NCBI GenBank assembly: GCA_937871805.1
Contig: CALMQB010000002.1
Coordinates: forward strand, 310,001-374,000
Direction of reading: 5' to 3'
Source: an uncultured Candidatus Saccharibacteria bacterium
Lineage (GTDB): Bacteria > Patescibacteriota > Saccharimonadia > Saccharimonadales > HK-STAS-PATE-42
Length of the DNA stretch: 64,000 nt
Below are positions 49,530 to 59,000 of the stretch, piece by piece. Position 1 is the first letter of the stretch. Each line of letters opens with the position of its first letter. The notes below the pieces were generated by a model that did not search any database, was not told the origin of the DNA, and saw nothing but the letters and a program-made list of their open reading frames with translations. The translations under genes were made by a program, and so were the position numbers.

Positions 49530-50114
49530 ATGTCAATTTTAGTTCCAACAGTTATTGAACCGACTCACCAAGGTGAGCGAGCTTTTGATATATATTCAAG
49601 GCTACTTCGAGATCGGATTATTTTCGTTCCAGAGATAACTTCAGATACTGCAAACTTGATTGTGGCGCAACTCTTGTTTTTACAGTCAGAAGATAGCAAA
49701 ACTCCAATCCAAATGTATATAAATTCACCTGGTGGGAGCATAACTGCGGGTTTTGCAATAATTGATACGATGAACTATGTTAAGCCAGATATCCACACAA
49801 TTTGCATGGGAGTTGCTGCGAGTATGGGTGCGGTAATACTTTCTCAGGGTGCAAAAGGAAAGCGGTTCGCACTTCCTAATGCGGAAGTTATGATTCACCA
49901 AGCTTCATCTGGAGTTGAGGGTCAAGCTAGCAATATCGTCATCAAGGCTGAGCACATTATAAAGCTACAAAATAAACTTTATAAAATGATGGCGCAAACT
50001 TCCGGGAAGAAGATTTCTGAGATTGAAAAAGATGCTGACAGGGATTACTGGATGAATTCTGAGGAAGCTAAGACATATGGCTTAATTGATGAGATCATAG
50101 AAAAGGCTGAATAG
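49530..50114 (+). CDS. clpP: ATP-dependent Clp protease proteolytic subunit
   Basis: 194 residues, normal length. The catalytic Ser is in [11 protein letters not shown], His in [10 protein letters not shown] and Asp in the [10 protein letters not shown] region. N-terminal VPTVIE...[12 protein letters not shown] is typical. It forms a tetradecameric chamber fed by a Clp ATPase. It lies 89 bp after tig. A GAGAAAAGAG ribosome site precedes the ATG. clpX does not follow; murJ does, after a palindromic terminator-like element. Confidence 0.97.
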   Translation: MSILVPTVIEPTHQGERAFDIYSRLLRDRIIFVPEITSDTANLIVAQLLFLQSEDSKTPIQMYINSPGGSITAGFAIIDTMNYVKPDIHTICMGVAASMGAVILSQGAKGKRFALPNAEVMIHQASSGVEGQASNIVIKAEHIIKLQNKLYKMMAQTSGKKISEIEKDADRDYWMNSEEAKTYGLIDEIIEKAE

Positions 50115-50150
50115 AATCTATTTTTAAGAAGCTGGAGGTCTGTTCTTTGC

Positions 50151-50190
50151 TATACTTTAAACTTAAGTTTAAAGTATATTTTTTTTGATT
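50151..50190. terminator. 28-bp perfect palindrome built on the genome motif, with T run
   Basis: Positions 50151-50178 are a perfect palindrome centred on TTAAACTTAAGTTTAA, with TATACT/AGTATA at the ends, followed by TTTTTTTT. It probably terminates the clpP message and may double as murJ promoter DNA. This is the clearest case of the motif forming an inverted-repeat terminator. Confidence 0.6.
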
Positions 50191-50204
50191 CTTAAGTATT
50201 ATTA

Positions 50205-51797
50205 ATGACAGCAAAAAAGGGGGCAGCTAAAATAGGTGGGAGAGTAAATGTTGGCTGGGCGGCAGCGTTACTAGCTGGAAGTACTCTTTTTGGTAGTCTT
50301 TTAGGTCTGCTTAAGGAAAGGTTGATCTTGGCAAACTTTGGGTTTAGCATCCAAACCGATGCCTACAGAGCAGCTTTTGCTCTGCCGGATTTTATGTATT
50401 TTATGCTAATTGCTGGAACTTTGAGTGTCAGTTTCATTCCAATATTCAGCCAAAGGTACCACGGTGGCAATAAAAAGAGTGCCTGGGAGGTTACCAGTAG
50501 CCTCCTAAACTTAATTGGGCTGCTAGCGATGGTTTCGGGTGTATTCTTAATGCTTTTTGCAGGACCAATTCTCAGGAACCTGATCGCCCCAGGCCTAGAC
50601 CCAGATACACAATTCTTAGCAGTTAGCATGATGCGGGTGTTTGCAATTAATCCAATTTTATTTGGAATAAGTTCTGTTTTGACTTCTGTTCAACAAGCTA
50701 AGGGGAGATTCCTATTTTATGCGCTAGCTCCAAGTGTATATAGCCTAGGAATAATTTTTGGAACAGTTGTACTATCTCCACGATTAGGAATATTCGGAGT
50801 CGCCTACGGTGTTGCGATTGGAGCAGTTGCTCAGCTTGTAGTCGTTACTCTTGGTCTAAGGGGCCAGGGTTTGAGGTACAGCCCAAAAATATTCTGGAAG
50901 AATAAAGGCTTTAAAAAAGTTTTAAAGACTGCCCCAACAAGAAGTGCTGATCAGGGAATAGACTACGTCACACAGTTAATTGAACTTAACCGAGCTTCTG
51001 GTTTGGCGGTTGGCTCGATTGCATCCTATACCGCGGCCCTGCAGCTCTTTAATGTCCCCGTAAATCTAGTGGGGATGGCAATATCAACAGCAGCTTTTCC
51101 GAAGATGAGTGAAAGGCTGGGCCAGGGTCGACCAGATTTGTTCCGTAAAGAGCTTCAGCAAACAATCAGAGTGATGTTTTGGATGGCAGTCCCAGCAACA
51201 ATCTTAACTTTTTTTTGTCGTGGATACCTTTCGAGAATTCTTGCCAGTACCGGTCAACCAATTGTAGCGAGTATTGTTGGGATTCTATCATTCTTGTTAA
51301 CATTTAAGGTTTTGTACCATATTTTAGCGAGGGCTTTTTATGCGCAGCAAGATACTAAAACCCCACTTAAAGTCTCAATTGTAACGATGATTATTAATGT
51401 CACTCTACTATTCTATCTTTCTAGTCCAGAGAGGTATGGTCTAAGTGGACTGGCAATTGCCGCGGCTATTACAGGGAGCCTAGAAGTTGTGGCTCTGGCA
51501 ATCTTACTCAACAAAAAAATGGGAAATGGTTTGTTTACAGATGGTCTGTTCCAGCCAATCTTTAAAATGCTGGCAATTGGTGGTGCCACAGCACTTGTAA
51601 GCTATACAATGGTCGCCCTGCTCCCTGTGGATTCGTCAGATCAAGGTTTTTTTCCATTGATTCCAAAGTTTTTGGCAATTTGCACAGTTAGCTCTGTCTT
51701 CTATGGGATACTGAGTTACTTTGCTAAGTTGCAAGAAATTCGCCCGTTTGTTAATAAGGCTGTTAAGCTTTTCAAGAAGCCAGTTATCATCCAGTAG
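50205..51797 (+). CDS. murJ: Lipid II flippase MurJ
   Basis: 530 residues with about 14 membrane helices. MVF-family features include GLLKERLILANFGFSIQTDAY in helix 1-2, ALPDFMYFMLIAGTLSVSFIP and the charged cavity Arg/Lys residues, AVPATILTFF, and the late LSSPERYGLSGLAIAAAITG. It exports lipid-linked peptidoglycan precursor. The start ATG (50205) is preceded by a weak ribosome site; a shorter start is possible. It ends 57 bp before lepA. Confidence 0.95.
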   Translation: MTAKKGAAKIGGRVNVGWAAALLAGSTLFGSLLGLLKERLILANFGFSIQTDAYRAAFALPDFMYFMLIAGTLSVSFIPIFSQRYHGGNKKSAWEVTSSLLNLIGLLAMVSGVFLMLFAGPILRNLIAPGLDPDTQFLAVSMMRVFAINPILFGISSVLTSVQQAKGRFLFYALAPSVYSLGIIFGTVVLSPRLGIFGVAYGVAIGAVAQLVVVTLGLRGQGLRYSPKIFWKNKGFKKVLKTAPTRSADQGIDYVTQLIELNRASGLAVGSIASYTAALQLFNVPVNLVGMAISTAAFPKMSERLGQGRPDLFRKELQQTIRVMFWMAVPATILTFFCRGYLSRILASTGQPIVASIVGILSFLLTFKVLYHILARAFYAQQDTKTPLKVSIVTMIINVTLLFYLSSPERYGLSGLAIAAAITGSLEVVALAILLNKKMGNGLFTDGLFQPIFKMLAIGGATALVSYTMVALLPVDSSDQGFFPLIPKFLAICTVSSVFYGILSYFAKLQEIRPFVNKAVKLFKKPVIIQ

Positions 51798-51836
51798 AAA
51801 AAGGCTGAGGTTAGGTCTGGAGTGGCTTCCCTCTGT

Positions 51837-51854
51837 TATAATTAAGTTTAACTT
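51837..51854 (+). promoter_or_regulatory. lepA promoter with genome motif
   Basis: TATAAT at 51837-51842 runs straight into TTAAGTTTAA and then the ATG at 51855, 12 nt after the -10. It is the same -10/motif fusion seen before tRNA-Leu(CAA) at 8069. Confidence 0.55.
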
Positions 51855-53639
51855 ATGGAGATTAGAAACTTTTGTATTATTGCGCACATTGATCACGGAA
51901 AAAGCACTCTGGCCGACAGAATGCTAGAACTTAGCGGAACAGTCCAAAAGAGGGAGATGAAGGCTCAACTTTTGGATAAGATGGACCTGGAGCGTGAAAA
52001 AGGAATTACGATCAAGCTGACTCCTGTGCAAATGAAATGGACGGCAAAAGGAGATGAGTATGAATTAAATTTAATTGATACCCCAGGACATGTTGATTTT
52101 TCCTATGAGGTTAGTAGAAGCTTGACCGCTTGTGAAGGAGTCTTATTGGTGGTTGATGCAACACAGGGTATCCAAGCCCAAACTTTGGCAAACCTTTACC
52201 TGGCGCTAGAGGCAGACCTAAAGATAATCCCAGTTTTAAATAAAATTGATTTGCCTGCAGCAGATGTAGGAAGAGTCAGTGCTGAAGTTATTAAATTAAT
52301 TGGCTGTAAAAAAGAAGAAATCTTGTTAAGCTCCGCAAAAACAGGAGAAGGTGTTAGAGAGATTTTAGACGCCGTGGTAGAAAGAGTTCCCGCTCCAAAA
52401 GAATCTGAAGACGAGGCGCTTAGAGCCTTAATATTTGACAGCTATTACGATGACTATAGGGGCGTCGTTTTGTATGTCAGAGTTTTCGATGGGACCTTAA
52501 AGAGCGGAGCGGAGATTAAAATGATGGCTTCCGGCGGTGAAGGTCTTGCTTTGGAGGTGGGTTTTTTGAGCCCTGGATTTAATAAAAAGAAGGTTCTAGG
52601 TAACGGCGAAATAGGCTACATAGTGACGAACCTAAGAAGTACCAGCGAGGCAAAGGTTGGCGATACGGTAACGACTAAAAGAGATTCTGCAGAGGATAGC
52701 CTCGCCGGCTACAAAGAGGTCAGCCCGTTCGTTTATGCTGGGATCTTTCCCCCGAGCAATGAACTTTATCCGCAGTTAAAAGAAGCACTGGAAAGGTTAA
52801 GTTTAAGTGATGCAGCCTTACAGTTTACCCCAGAAAATAGCCAAGTTCTAGGATTTGGATTTAGGGTAGGTTTTTTGGGCTTATTGCATTTGGAGATTAT
52901 AAAAGAGAGGCTGGAACGAGAATATAATATTGACGTAATTATCACGAACCCCGGGACCGACTACAAGGTCCTGCTGACTAACGGAGAGATGATGGAGGTA
53001 CAGAGCGCCTCGGAGTTGCCTGATGCCCAGAAGATTGAAGCGATTGAAGAGCCTTGGGTTAAGGCTGAAGTCCTAACCCCTAAGGCTTATTTGGGTGCGG
53101 TGATTGAGTTGGTTTTGAAAATTCGTGGAATTCAAAACAATATGGAGTTTGTAGACGAGAATTTAACAATTGTTCACTTTAGGGCTCCTTTAGCAACTCT
53201 TTTAACCGATTTTTATGACCAACTTAAGAGCGTGACGAGTGGTTACGGAAGCTTAAATTACGACCTCGATGGCTACCAGCAGGAGGACTTAGTCCGAGTT
53301 GATTTTTATGTGGCGAGTGAAAAGGTTGATGCCTTAAGTTTAATTACGCATAGGGCAAATGCAGTTAATTTAGGCCAAGATATTGTGAAAAGATTAAAAG
53401 AAATTATTCCAAGACAAATGTTTAAGGTTAGTTTACAGGCTGGGATTGGTGGAAAGTTTATTGCCCGAGCGGACCTTTCAGCAATGCGTAAAAATGTTAC
53501 AGGACACCTTTATGGAGGGGATATCTCTAGGAAGAAAAAGCTTCTTCAGAAACAGGCTAAAGGAAAGGAGCGAATGAAGAAGTTCGGTAAAGTTGAAATT
53601 CCAAACGACACCTTCGCAGTGCTTCTAAAAAAGGACTAG
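51855..53639 (+). CDS. lepA: Elongation factor 4 (LepA)
   Basis: 594 residues. GTPase motifs are AHIDHGKSTLADRM (G1), EKGITI (G2), DTPGHVDF (G3), NKIDLPAA (G4) and SSAKTGEG (G5). The domain order is EF-G-like plus the LepA-specific C-terminal domain (FKVSLQAGIGGKFIARADLS, KKKLLQKQAKGKERMKK). It acts on ribosomes in initiation or back-translocation. Two genome-motif copies fall in coding sequence (52797 as RLSLSD; 53337 as DALSLIT). Confidence 0.97.
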   Translation: MEIRNFCIIAHIDHGKSTLADRMLELSGTVQKREMKAQLLDKMDLEREKGITIKLTPVQMKWTAKGDEYELNLIDTPGHVDFSYEVSRSLTACEGVLLVVDATQGIQAQTLANLYLALEADLKIIPVLNKIDLPAADVGRVSAEVIKLIGCKKEEILLSSAKTGEGVREILDAVVERVPAPKESEDEALRALIFDSYYDDYRGVVLYVRVFDGTLKSGAEIKMMASGGEGLALEVGFLSPGFNKKKVLGNGEIGYIVTNLRSTSEAKVGDTVTTKRDSAEDSLAGYKEVSPFVYAGIFPPSNELYPQLKEALERLSLSDAALQFTPENSQVLGFGFRVGFLGLLHLEIIKERLEREYNIDVIITNPGTDYKVLLTNGEMMEVQSASELPDAQKIEAIEEPWVKAEVLTPKAYLGAVIELVLKIRGIQNNMEFVDENLTIVHFRAPLATLLTDFYDQLKSVTSGYGSLNYDLDGYQQEDLVRVDFYVASEKVDALSLITHRANAVNLGQDIVKRLKEIIPRQMFKVSLQAGIGGKFIARADLSAMRKNVTGHLYGGDISRKKKLLQKQAKGKERMKKFGKVEIPNDTFAVLLKKD

Positions 53640-53724
53640 CTTTGGTACAGAAACAGCTTGGAGGTAACCGTCTCAGTTAGGCGTGTTAAGCTTAAGCATA
53701 AATTAGGCAATATAGTCTAAGTCT

Positions 53725-54986
53725 ATGGTTTCTAAATTGAAAATATCTGTAAAATCTTTCCGGCTTTGGAGTGTGATTTTTTTGTTTGCGATCATTGCTG
53801 TTGGAATACTCGGGAACTATGGCGATGAGGCTACTACAGCGGAGATCCCGTCTCACACAAAAAACCTCGCTGTACCCGTGACGCCTCTAAGGTTTTCAAG
53901 GTCCACAGCTGGAATGTACTTAATATAGATAAAATTGATAATGGAAATGGACGCTATAGTGTTCGTACAGACTTTAATATGGCAATAGCTGATAATGCCT
54001 GGTCAAGTGAAGATATTGCAATACTTTCTTTACAGGAAATTTGTAAATCATCAGTCGAGCAATTTGCTGTGGAAAATAATATTCCCGCTGCAAACTATAA
54101 GTTTCTTGATTATAAAGGCAGCTCATATTCTGGCAGTAACTCAGTTGCGTATGATAAAGACATAGCTGGGTGCCGTGCAGGGTCTAATGACTCAAGCGAC
54201 GACTATGGCCTAGCGATTATATCAAGAGGTGAAGTACTTGATTCAGCACTTATATAAAATACTGGTACCGGCCTCACCGGGTACGGACAGCGTGGCATTC
54301 CGTGTATAAAAACTAGGTATCTTGACCGTATCTTGGCCTCATGTGCAGTGCACACGCAATTTACTAGTGGAGCCAACAAGTACTTAGTCACTCGTGATCA
54401 AATGGTGCAAAATGAAGCGAATGCACGCTCCTATGCTTTTGAGAGTGGACCAGTCGCTGACCATATTTTTTTAGCTGGTGACTACAATCTTTATCCAACT
54501 AGCGGGTTCGCCTATGGTAAACCTGGACCTATTATGGATGCTCAGTGGCATGGGAATAATATAGCGCCCACACACCCCAATTCTGCTCCAACCGGAAGAA
54601 TTGACCATATCTACTTTTCAAAGGAACTTAAATATCTAACAACAGATGTACCTATTTGCTCCGGCCCTGGCATTGTCACAACCAGTAGCGTTCCCACATA
54701 CCCAAACGGGGACCACTGCTATATTGGGGTAGTGGCCTACGGAACTGAGGTTCCTGACAATGATGATGCCGGGTCTGTGGGTAACGGATCTACGAGCCAA
54801 AACATCGACAGTGAAGAAGGGCAGATCCAATATCAAAATGGTAATGACCAGAAAAAGGGCGGCTTTCCAGGGGTGCCAAAGTCCGGAACGCAAACGGGTA
54901 TAGTGCTCATGCTTTTACCAGTAATTCTATTTGGATTTGTTGTAAGAAGTGAGTGGGTAAAAAGCAGAGAAAATCTCTTAGCTTAG
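53725..54986 (+). pseudogene. Decayed EEP (endonuclease/exonuclease/phosphatase) surface protein
   Basis: The first frame gives an N-terminal membrane/signal segment (LWSVIFLFAIIAVGILGNYG) and stops at 53928. A shifted frame from about 53870 reads KVFKVHSWNVLNIDKIDN, the usual EEP start, then ILSLQEICK with the metal-binding Glu. An in-frame TAA at 54255-54257 interrupts it, and the same frame continues with FLAGDYNLYPTSG (GDxN) and GRIDHIYFSK (catalytic Asp-His). It ends with a membrane anchor (GIVLMLLPVILFGFVV). One frameshift plus one stop codon: a recently dead secreted nuclease or phosphatase. Confidence 0.8.
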
Positions 54987-55153
54987 TCCCAAAACTAAAA
55001 CTAAACATTTTACTTAAGTTTAAGTTTCAGGAAAGATGAATAGCGATTTAAGCTTTGCTGTGTACCAGTATTCAGGTTGAGGGTGAATGTAGCTGTGTTA
55101 AAATTAAACTAAATTCGAGAACCTAAATTTGAGTTAAACCATAAAAACTAAAG

Positions 55154-55738
55154 ATGAAAGACCTTCCATTCGAGCTCACTAAAAATGAGACACTAATTAC
55201 AGAGATGGAGCGCAGCAAGGCGCCATATTTTCTAATTTGGGGATTAGTCGGAAGTTGTACAATTCTAAGTTTTATAGTCTTTATTCAACTACTAAGTGCC
55301 GGAGAGGGGAGCTTGCTTAGCTTTATGGTTGATTTCCGACCGGAAGAAGGTGTTGTTGTGGCACCATTATTTGCGGTAATTTCGATTATATCGTTGCTAG
55401 CGGGTCTGCTTGCAGCACATATTTATTCTTTAAATCGAATGTTCATCACAAATGAGCACATTGTTAGGGTCACCCAGTACGGCCTAACCGCAACCGACAG
55501 AAAAGTAATCAGTCACTTAAATATTGAAGACGTTAAGGTCCGCCAAAATATTCTTGGTAAACTCTTAAACTACGGGGTGGTTACATTAAGTACAGAGGGG
55601 CAAAATGCAACTTATAAGATAAACTTTATCAAGAATGCTTTCAACTATGAAAGACTGCTTACTGACACCAGGGATGAGTATCAGCAGTCGGTAATTGACG
55701 ATGGAGGAAGAGCAATCCCTCTAGCTGAAAAACGATAA
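55154..55738 (+). CDS. PH-like (bPH2/DUF304) membrane protein
   Basis: 194 residues with two membrane segments (residues about 24-48 and 73-95) followed by the bacterial PH-like domain: NRMFITNEHIVRVTQYGLT, VISHLNIEDVKVRQNILGKL, LLNYGVVTLSTEGQNATY. This is the YdbS/YdbT-type layout, function poorly known, in the membrane with the PH domain inside. It lies 10 bp upstream of a PRC-barrel gene and is probably co-transcribed with it. Confidence 0.8.
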   Translation: MKDLPFELTKNETLITEMERSKAPYFLIWGLVGSCTILSFIVFIQLLSAGEGSLLSFMVDFRPEEGVVVAPLFAVISIISLLAGLLAAHIYSLNRMFITNEHIVRVTQYGLTATDRKVISHLNIEDVKVRQNILGKLLNYGVVTLSTEGQNATYKINFIKNAFNYERLLTDTRDEYQQSVIDDGGRAIPLAEKR

Positions 55739-55748
55739 CTCTATTCAA

Positions 55749-56285
55749 ATGTTGGTACTTAGCGAAGTTATTGAAGACAGAAAAGTAATGAGTATCCACG
55801 CCGGCAAGGCAATTGCCAAGTTAAGTGCTGCAGTAATCGAGCCAACAACTTTAAAAATTATTGGTTTTTCGGTTAGAGCTCCGGGAATAAAATTCTTCAC
55901 AGTTCTGCACAGCTCTGACATTAGAGAGTGGGGTGCGCTAGGAGTGGTCGTCAACTCTGAGGATGCCATAATCGAAGTAGACGAAAATATGCCAAAAGTT
56001 AGAAAAGTAATAGACAGTAAGTTTATTTTAGATGGATTAGGGGTTAGGACAGAATCTGGGAAGAGGCTTGGGAAAGTGGTGAACTTCATATTTGAAACTG
56101 AGGGTTATTTTATAGTCAAACTGTATGTTGAAAGAGCTGGGATATTGAGTTTAGCCGGCAAAACTCTGATTATTGAAAGAGGTTGCATAACCAATGTTAC
56201 AAATAAATTTATTGAGGTTAAAGATGCTGTAATTAAAAGTGAGGCGCAGAAGAATACTAAAGCTGAGTATGGTTTTGAGGCTTAA
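55749..56285 (+). CDS. PRC-barrel domain protein
   Basis: 178 residues with two PRC-barrel-like halves: GKAIAKLSAAVIEPTTLKIIGFSV and GVRTESGKRLGKVVNFIFET with FIVKLYVERAG. Each is about 80 residues. PRC barrels serve as assembly modules in RNA-processing and photosynthetic proteins; the target here is unknown. It follows the PH-domain gene by 10 bp and converges on the flavoprotein gene. Confidence 0.75.
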   Translation: MLVLSEVIEDRKVMSIHAGKAIAKLSAAVIEPTTLKIIGFSVRAPGIKFFTVLHSSDIREWGALGVVVNSEDAIIEVDENMPKVRKVIDSKFILDGLGVRTESGKRLGKVVNFIFETEGYFIVKLYVERAGILSLAGKTLIIERGCITNVTNKFIEVKDAVIKSEAQKNTKAEYGFEA

Positions 56286-56303
56286 ACGGTTCTATCCGAG
56301 GCC

Positions 56304-57722
56304 TTAAAGCTCAGCGGCCGCGCTAGAAATTGCCTCGGACCAAGTTGGAAATACCTGAGTTAAATCTGCAATCTCATAAACCGGGATCCTCAGTTTAATT
56401 GCTAAAGATAAAATTGAAATTTGTTCAGTTGCGGAGTGCCCAACCAGGCAGGCTCCTAGTATCAGACCAGTTTTTGGGTTAGTCCAAATTTTTACAAAAC
56501 CGTGTAAATCGTCCTCTAGGCTGGAGCGTAAAACAGTATTTAGCTGAACAAGTGACTGGTTGAACTCAAGCTTATCTTCTAGTAATTTTTGAGTCGACAC
56601 TCCAACGTAAGCAACTTCCGGAGAGGTAAAGACTGAGGCGGGCACAAAGTTGTAATCAGAGTGCTGAATAGGATTTTTATTTTTGTTTGCAATATTATGA
56701 GCAGCGTTTTTAGCTTGCAAGATTGCAGTGGATGTCAACCTGAGTGGGCCCGTAGCATCACCAATAGCATAGATGTGAGGCTGGGAAGTTCGATGGAAAG
56801 CATCAGTTTGGATAAACCCATCCTGACAATTAATTCCGGCATTTTGAAAGCCGTCACCATCGCGCATAGATTTTCCAGTGGCTACCATAACCTCCTCTGT
56901 CTTTAAGTCAGTTGGATTTGATAAGCCACCATCTAGTGATGCTTGAGTAAACTGAACTTCTTTAAAGTTTCCTGTGCTACTATTATTTGCACCAAGAATT
57001 TTTGCGGAAAGATAGATATTGATTCCGAGTTCTTTAAAACGATTTAAAATAACATTAGAGGCTTCTGGCTCAAGGTTATCAAGTAAACGGTCCCGGCACT
57101 CAATAATATTGACCTTAATTCCGCAGTTAATTAAAATTTGTGCATACTCACAGCCAACAACTCCGCCACCAATAATTGTAATAGAGCGCGGGACCTTAAG
57201 CTTAACTCTTTGGAGGAAGTTTTTGTAAGTTAATGGGTCTATGCCCTCGAGTCCTGGGATTTTAGGAATACGAACGTCACCCCCACTAGCAATTATGAAG
57301 TTCTTGGCAGCGTAACTTTTACCAGCAACATCAACCCTGGAGCTGTCAAGAAAGTACGCCCGACCGTTAAGAATCTTAACTCCAGCCTCTGAAAGCCCAG
57401 CTCCTAAGCTCGGGGCACCCGTCCGGAGTATGTCACTTTCTGCTTTAGAAATGAGCCGACTCAGCTTAAGCTTAAGTAAGCCCTGGTTGGAAATTGTTTT
57501 TTGAGATTTTATAGTAGAGAAAAGATGAGCAGAGCTGAGCATTGACTTTGTAGGGATGCAGCCATAGTTTAAGCACTCACCACCGATTTGTTCTGCTTCA
57601 ACGATGGCAACTTTTTGGCCGGCAAGAGCAAGCAGTTCAGCTGCGGTCGAACCTGCTGGACCAGACCCAATAACAATCGTATCAAAGCTGCTGTCTGACT
57701 GTATGTGCTTCTTTTTTGCCAC
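56304..57722 (-). CDS. FAD/NAD(P)-dependent disulfide oxidoreductase (Lpd/MerA-like)
   Basis: 472 residues. FAD-binding GSGPAGSTAAELLA, redox-active GECLNYGCIPTKSM (CxxxxC), NAD(P)-binding GGGVVGCEYAQ, and YAIGDATGPLRLTSTA near residue 320. The C-terminal active-site motif reads VFPTWSEAISSA, with Phe where dihydrolipoamide dehydrogenase and glutathione reductase have the catalytic His (HPTxSE). No pyruvate dehydrogenase genes are nearby. A thiol/disulfide reductase of unknown electron acceptor is more likely than a true E3. Confidence 0.88.
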   Translation of the reverse strand: MAKKKHIQSDSSFDTIVIGSGPAGSTAAELLALAGQKVAIVEAEQIGGECLNYGCIPTKSMLSSAHLFSTIKSQKTISNQGLLKLKLSRLISKAESDILRTGAPSLGAGLSEAGVKILNGRAYFLDSSRVDVAGKSYAAKNFIIASGGDVRIPKIPGLEGIDPLTYKNFLQRVKLKVPRSITIIGGGVVGCEYAQILINCGIKVNIIECRDRLLDNLEPEASNVILNRFKELGINIYLSAKILGANNSSTGNFKEVQFTQASLDGGLSNPTDLKTEEVMVATGKSMRDGDGFQNAGINCQDGFIQTDAFHRTSQPHIYAIGDATGPLRLTSTAILQAKNAAHNIANKNKNPIQHSDYNFVPASVFTSPEVAYVGVSTQKLLEDKLEFNQSLVQLNTVLRSSLEDDLHGFVKIWTNPKTGLILGACLVGHSATEQISILSLAIKLRIPVYEIADLTQVFPTWSEAISSAAAEL

Positions 57723-57781
57723 CCTAAAAAAGTAAGTTAAGTTTTTGTTACCGTAATTTACGTTAATTATAGCATAAGCAG

Positions 57782-57812
57782 AAACCTCAAGAACTTTGAG
57801 TCCTTGAGGTTT
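57782..57812 (-). terminator. Intrinsic terminator
   Basis: AAACCTCAAG (57782-57791) pairs with CTTGAGGTTT (57803-57812) around an 11-nt loop. It is positioned to end the small gene at 57871-58101. T runs are short on the minus strand and better on the plus. Confidence 0.6.
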
Positions 57813-57870
57813 TCTTGCCGTTATTAACCCTTATTTATAAGAATTGCAGGGTTAGGTACTAAGACTGTGC

Positions 57871-58101
57871 TTACTTCTTCTTTTTGAGGTAAACGAATCC
57901 GTTTCTGGCTGACTCTTCAACAAAGTACCCTTCTGGCACTTCTGGTACAACGCTTTCACCCTCGCCGAGTTCACGAGCAGGGTCTTTAGAGAAAAAGAAG
58001 ATACTTCGAGCTTCTTTTGCTCCTCTTAGCTGAACTCCACTTTTTGTGTATAGGTAATAAGTTATTCCTTTACTGTTTTCAAATCCGTATGTTGTTGCCA
58101 T
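57871..58101 (-). CDS. Small hypothetical protein
   Basis: 76 residues, MATTYGFENSKGITYYLYTKSG, with a beta-rich centre (VQLRGAKEARSIFFFS) and a basic end (FVYLKKKK). No membrane segment or known motif that I can name. It stands alone with its own terminator. The tidy reading frame and typical codon use suggest a real gene of this lineage. Confidence 0.6.
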   Translation of the reverse strand: MATTYGFENSKGITYYLYTKSGVQLRGAKEARSIFFFSKDPARELGEGESVVPEVPEGYFVEESARNGFVYLKKKK

Positions 58102-58198
58102 AAAATTTCTTTAGATTAATTAAAATCCCTCCGTTAAGTTAACTTTGTATTTTTGAGCTTATACCAGCTAGATAACGATAGTCAACAGTTTGTTAAGC

Positions 58199-58235
58199 TT
58201 AAACTTAACAACACCCCTGTTATGCTTAAGTTTAA
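58199..58235. repeat. Facing pair of genome motifs
   Basis: TTAAACTTAA (58199-58208) and TTAAGTTTAA (58226-58235) can form a 10-bp hairpin around 17 nt, upstream of the superoxide dismutase promoter (TATAAT at 58280-58285). Confidence 0.75.
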
Positions 58236-58330
58236 CAGTTTGAGACTTACTAGTAGTGGCGCTAGGCAAAACTCTTTAGTATAATTTTAGATGAACGAAC
58301 TAAGAAGAACGGAAAAGGAGTTCAATTACT

Positions 58331-58957
58331 ATGTTTAAAATGCCTACCCTACCCTACGGCCTTGATGGCCTAGAGCCATACATATCTGAAAAAACTTTAA
58401 GCTACCATTATGGAAAACATCATAAGGCTTATGTTGATAACTTAAATAAGTTTGTAGAAGCGTCTGCGAGTGTAAGTTATAAGGGAATGAGTGTCGAGCA
58501 AATTGTAGCTGGCTCTGAAGGAGGTCTCTTCAACAATGCAGCCCAAGCCTACAACCACACATTCTACTGGCACTGTATGCGGCCCAACAGCACCGGCAGT
58601 GACAACCTACCAAGTGATGAACTCACTAAAATCTTGATCGATAGCTTTGGGAGTGTTGACCAATTTAAAGAGGAGTTTACAGAAATGGCCAAAAAACATT
58701 TTGGAAGTGGCTGGGCGTGGCTGCTTAGAAAAAAAGATGGTTCGATTGAAATAGCCGGAATGCATGATGCCAATACGCCATTAATGAACGGTGATAAGCC
58801 ACTTTTAGCACTAGATGTTTGGGAACATGCCTACTACCTTGATTATCAAAACGGTAGGCCTGATTATATCCAAGCTTTTTGGAAGGTTGTGAATTGGGAT
58901 TTTGTACTAGAAAAGCTCAAAGAAGATAGCGCGGAGTCATTAATGTCTTCGGAATAG
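58331..58957 (+). CDS. sodB: Superoxide dismutase, Fe type
   Basis: 208 residues. Metal ligands are His in SYHYGKHHKAYVDNLN, His in NHTFYWHCM, and Asp/His in LDVWEHAYYLDYQN. The Gln in NNAAQAYNHTFYW is the position-69 Gln typical of iron enzymes. It converts superoxide to hydrogen peroxide in the cytoplasm. The start at 58331 is supported by AAGGAG 10 nt upstream. The promoter TATAAT lies at 58280-58285. Confidence 0.96.
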   Translation: MFKMPTLPYGLDGLEPYISEKTLSYHYGKHHKAYVDNLNKFVEASASVSYKGMSVEQIVAGSEGGLFNNAAQAYNHTFYWHCMRPNSTGSDNLPSDELTKILIDSFGSVDQFKEEFTEMAKKHFGSGWAWLLRKKDGSIEIAGMHDANTPLMNGDKPLLALDVWEHAYYLDYQNGRPDYIQAFWKVVNWDFVLEKLKEDSAESLMSSE

Positions 58958-59000
58958 TCGCTAGGACTGTTATAAGCTTGGATTTAACTTCAAAAAAGAA

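Noticed and set aside
2662-54257. TAA read as a sense codon (genetic code change)
   Set aside because: Intact genes throughout the window end at TAA (for example lacking extension past tig or the nucleotidyltransferase), so in-frame TAA codons at 2662 and 54255 are better explained as mutations.
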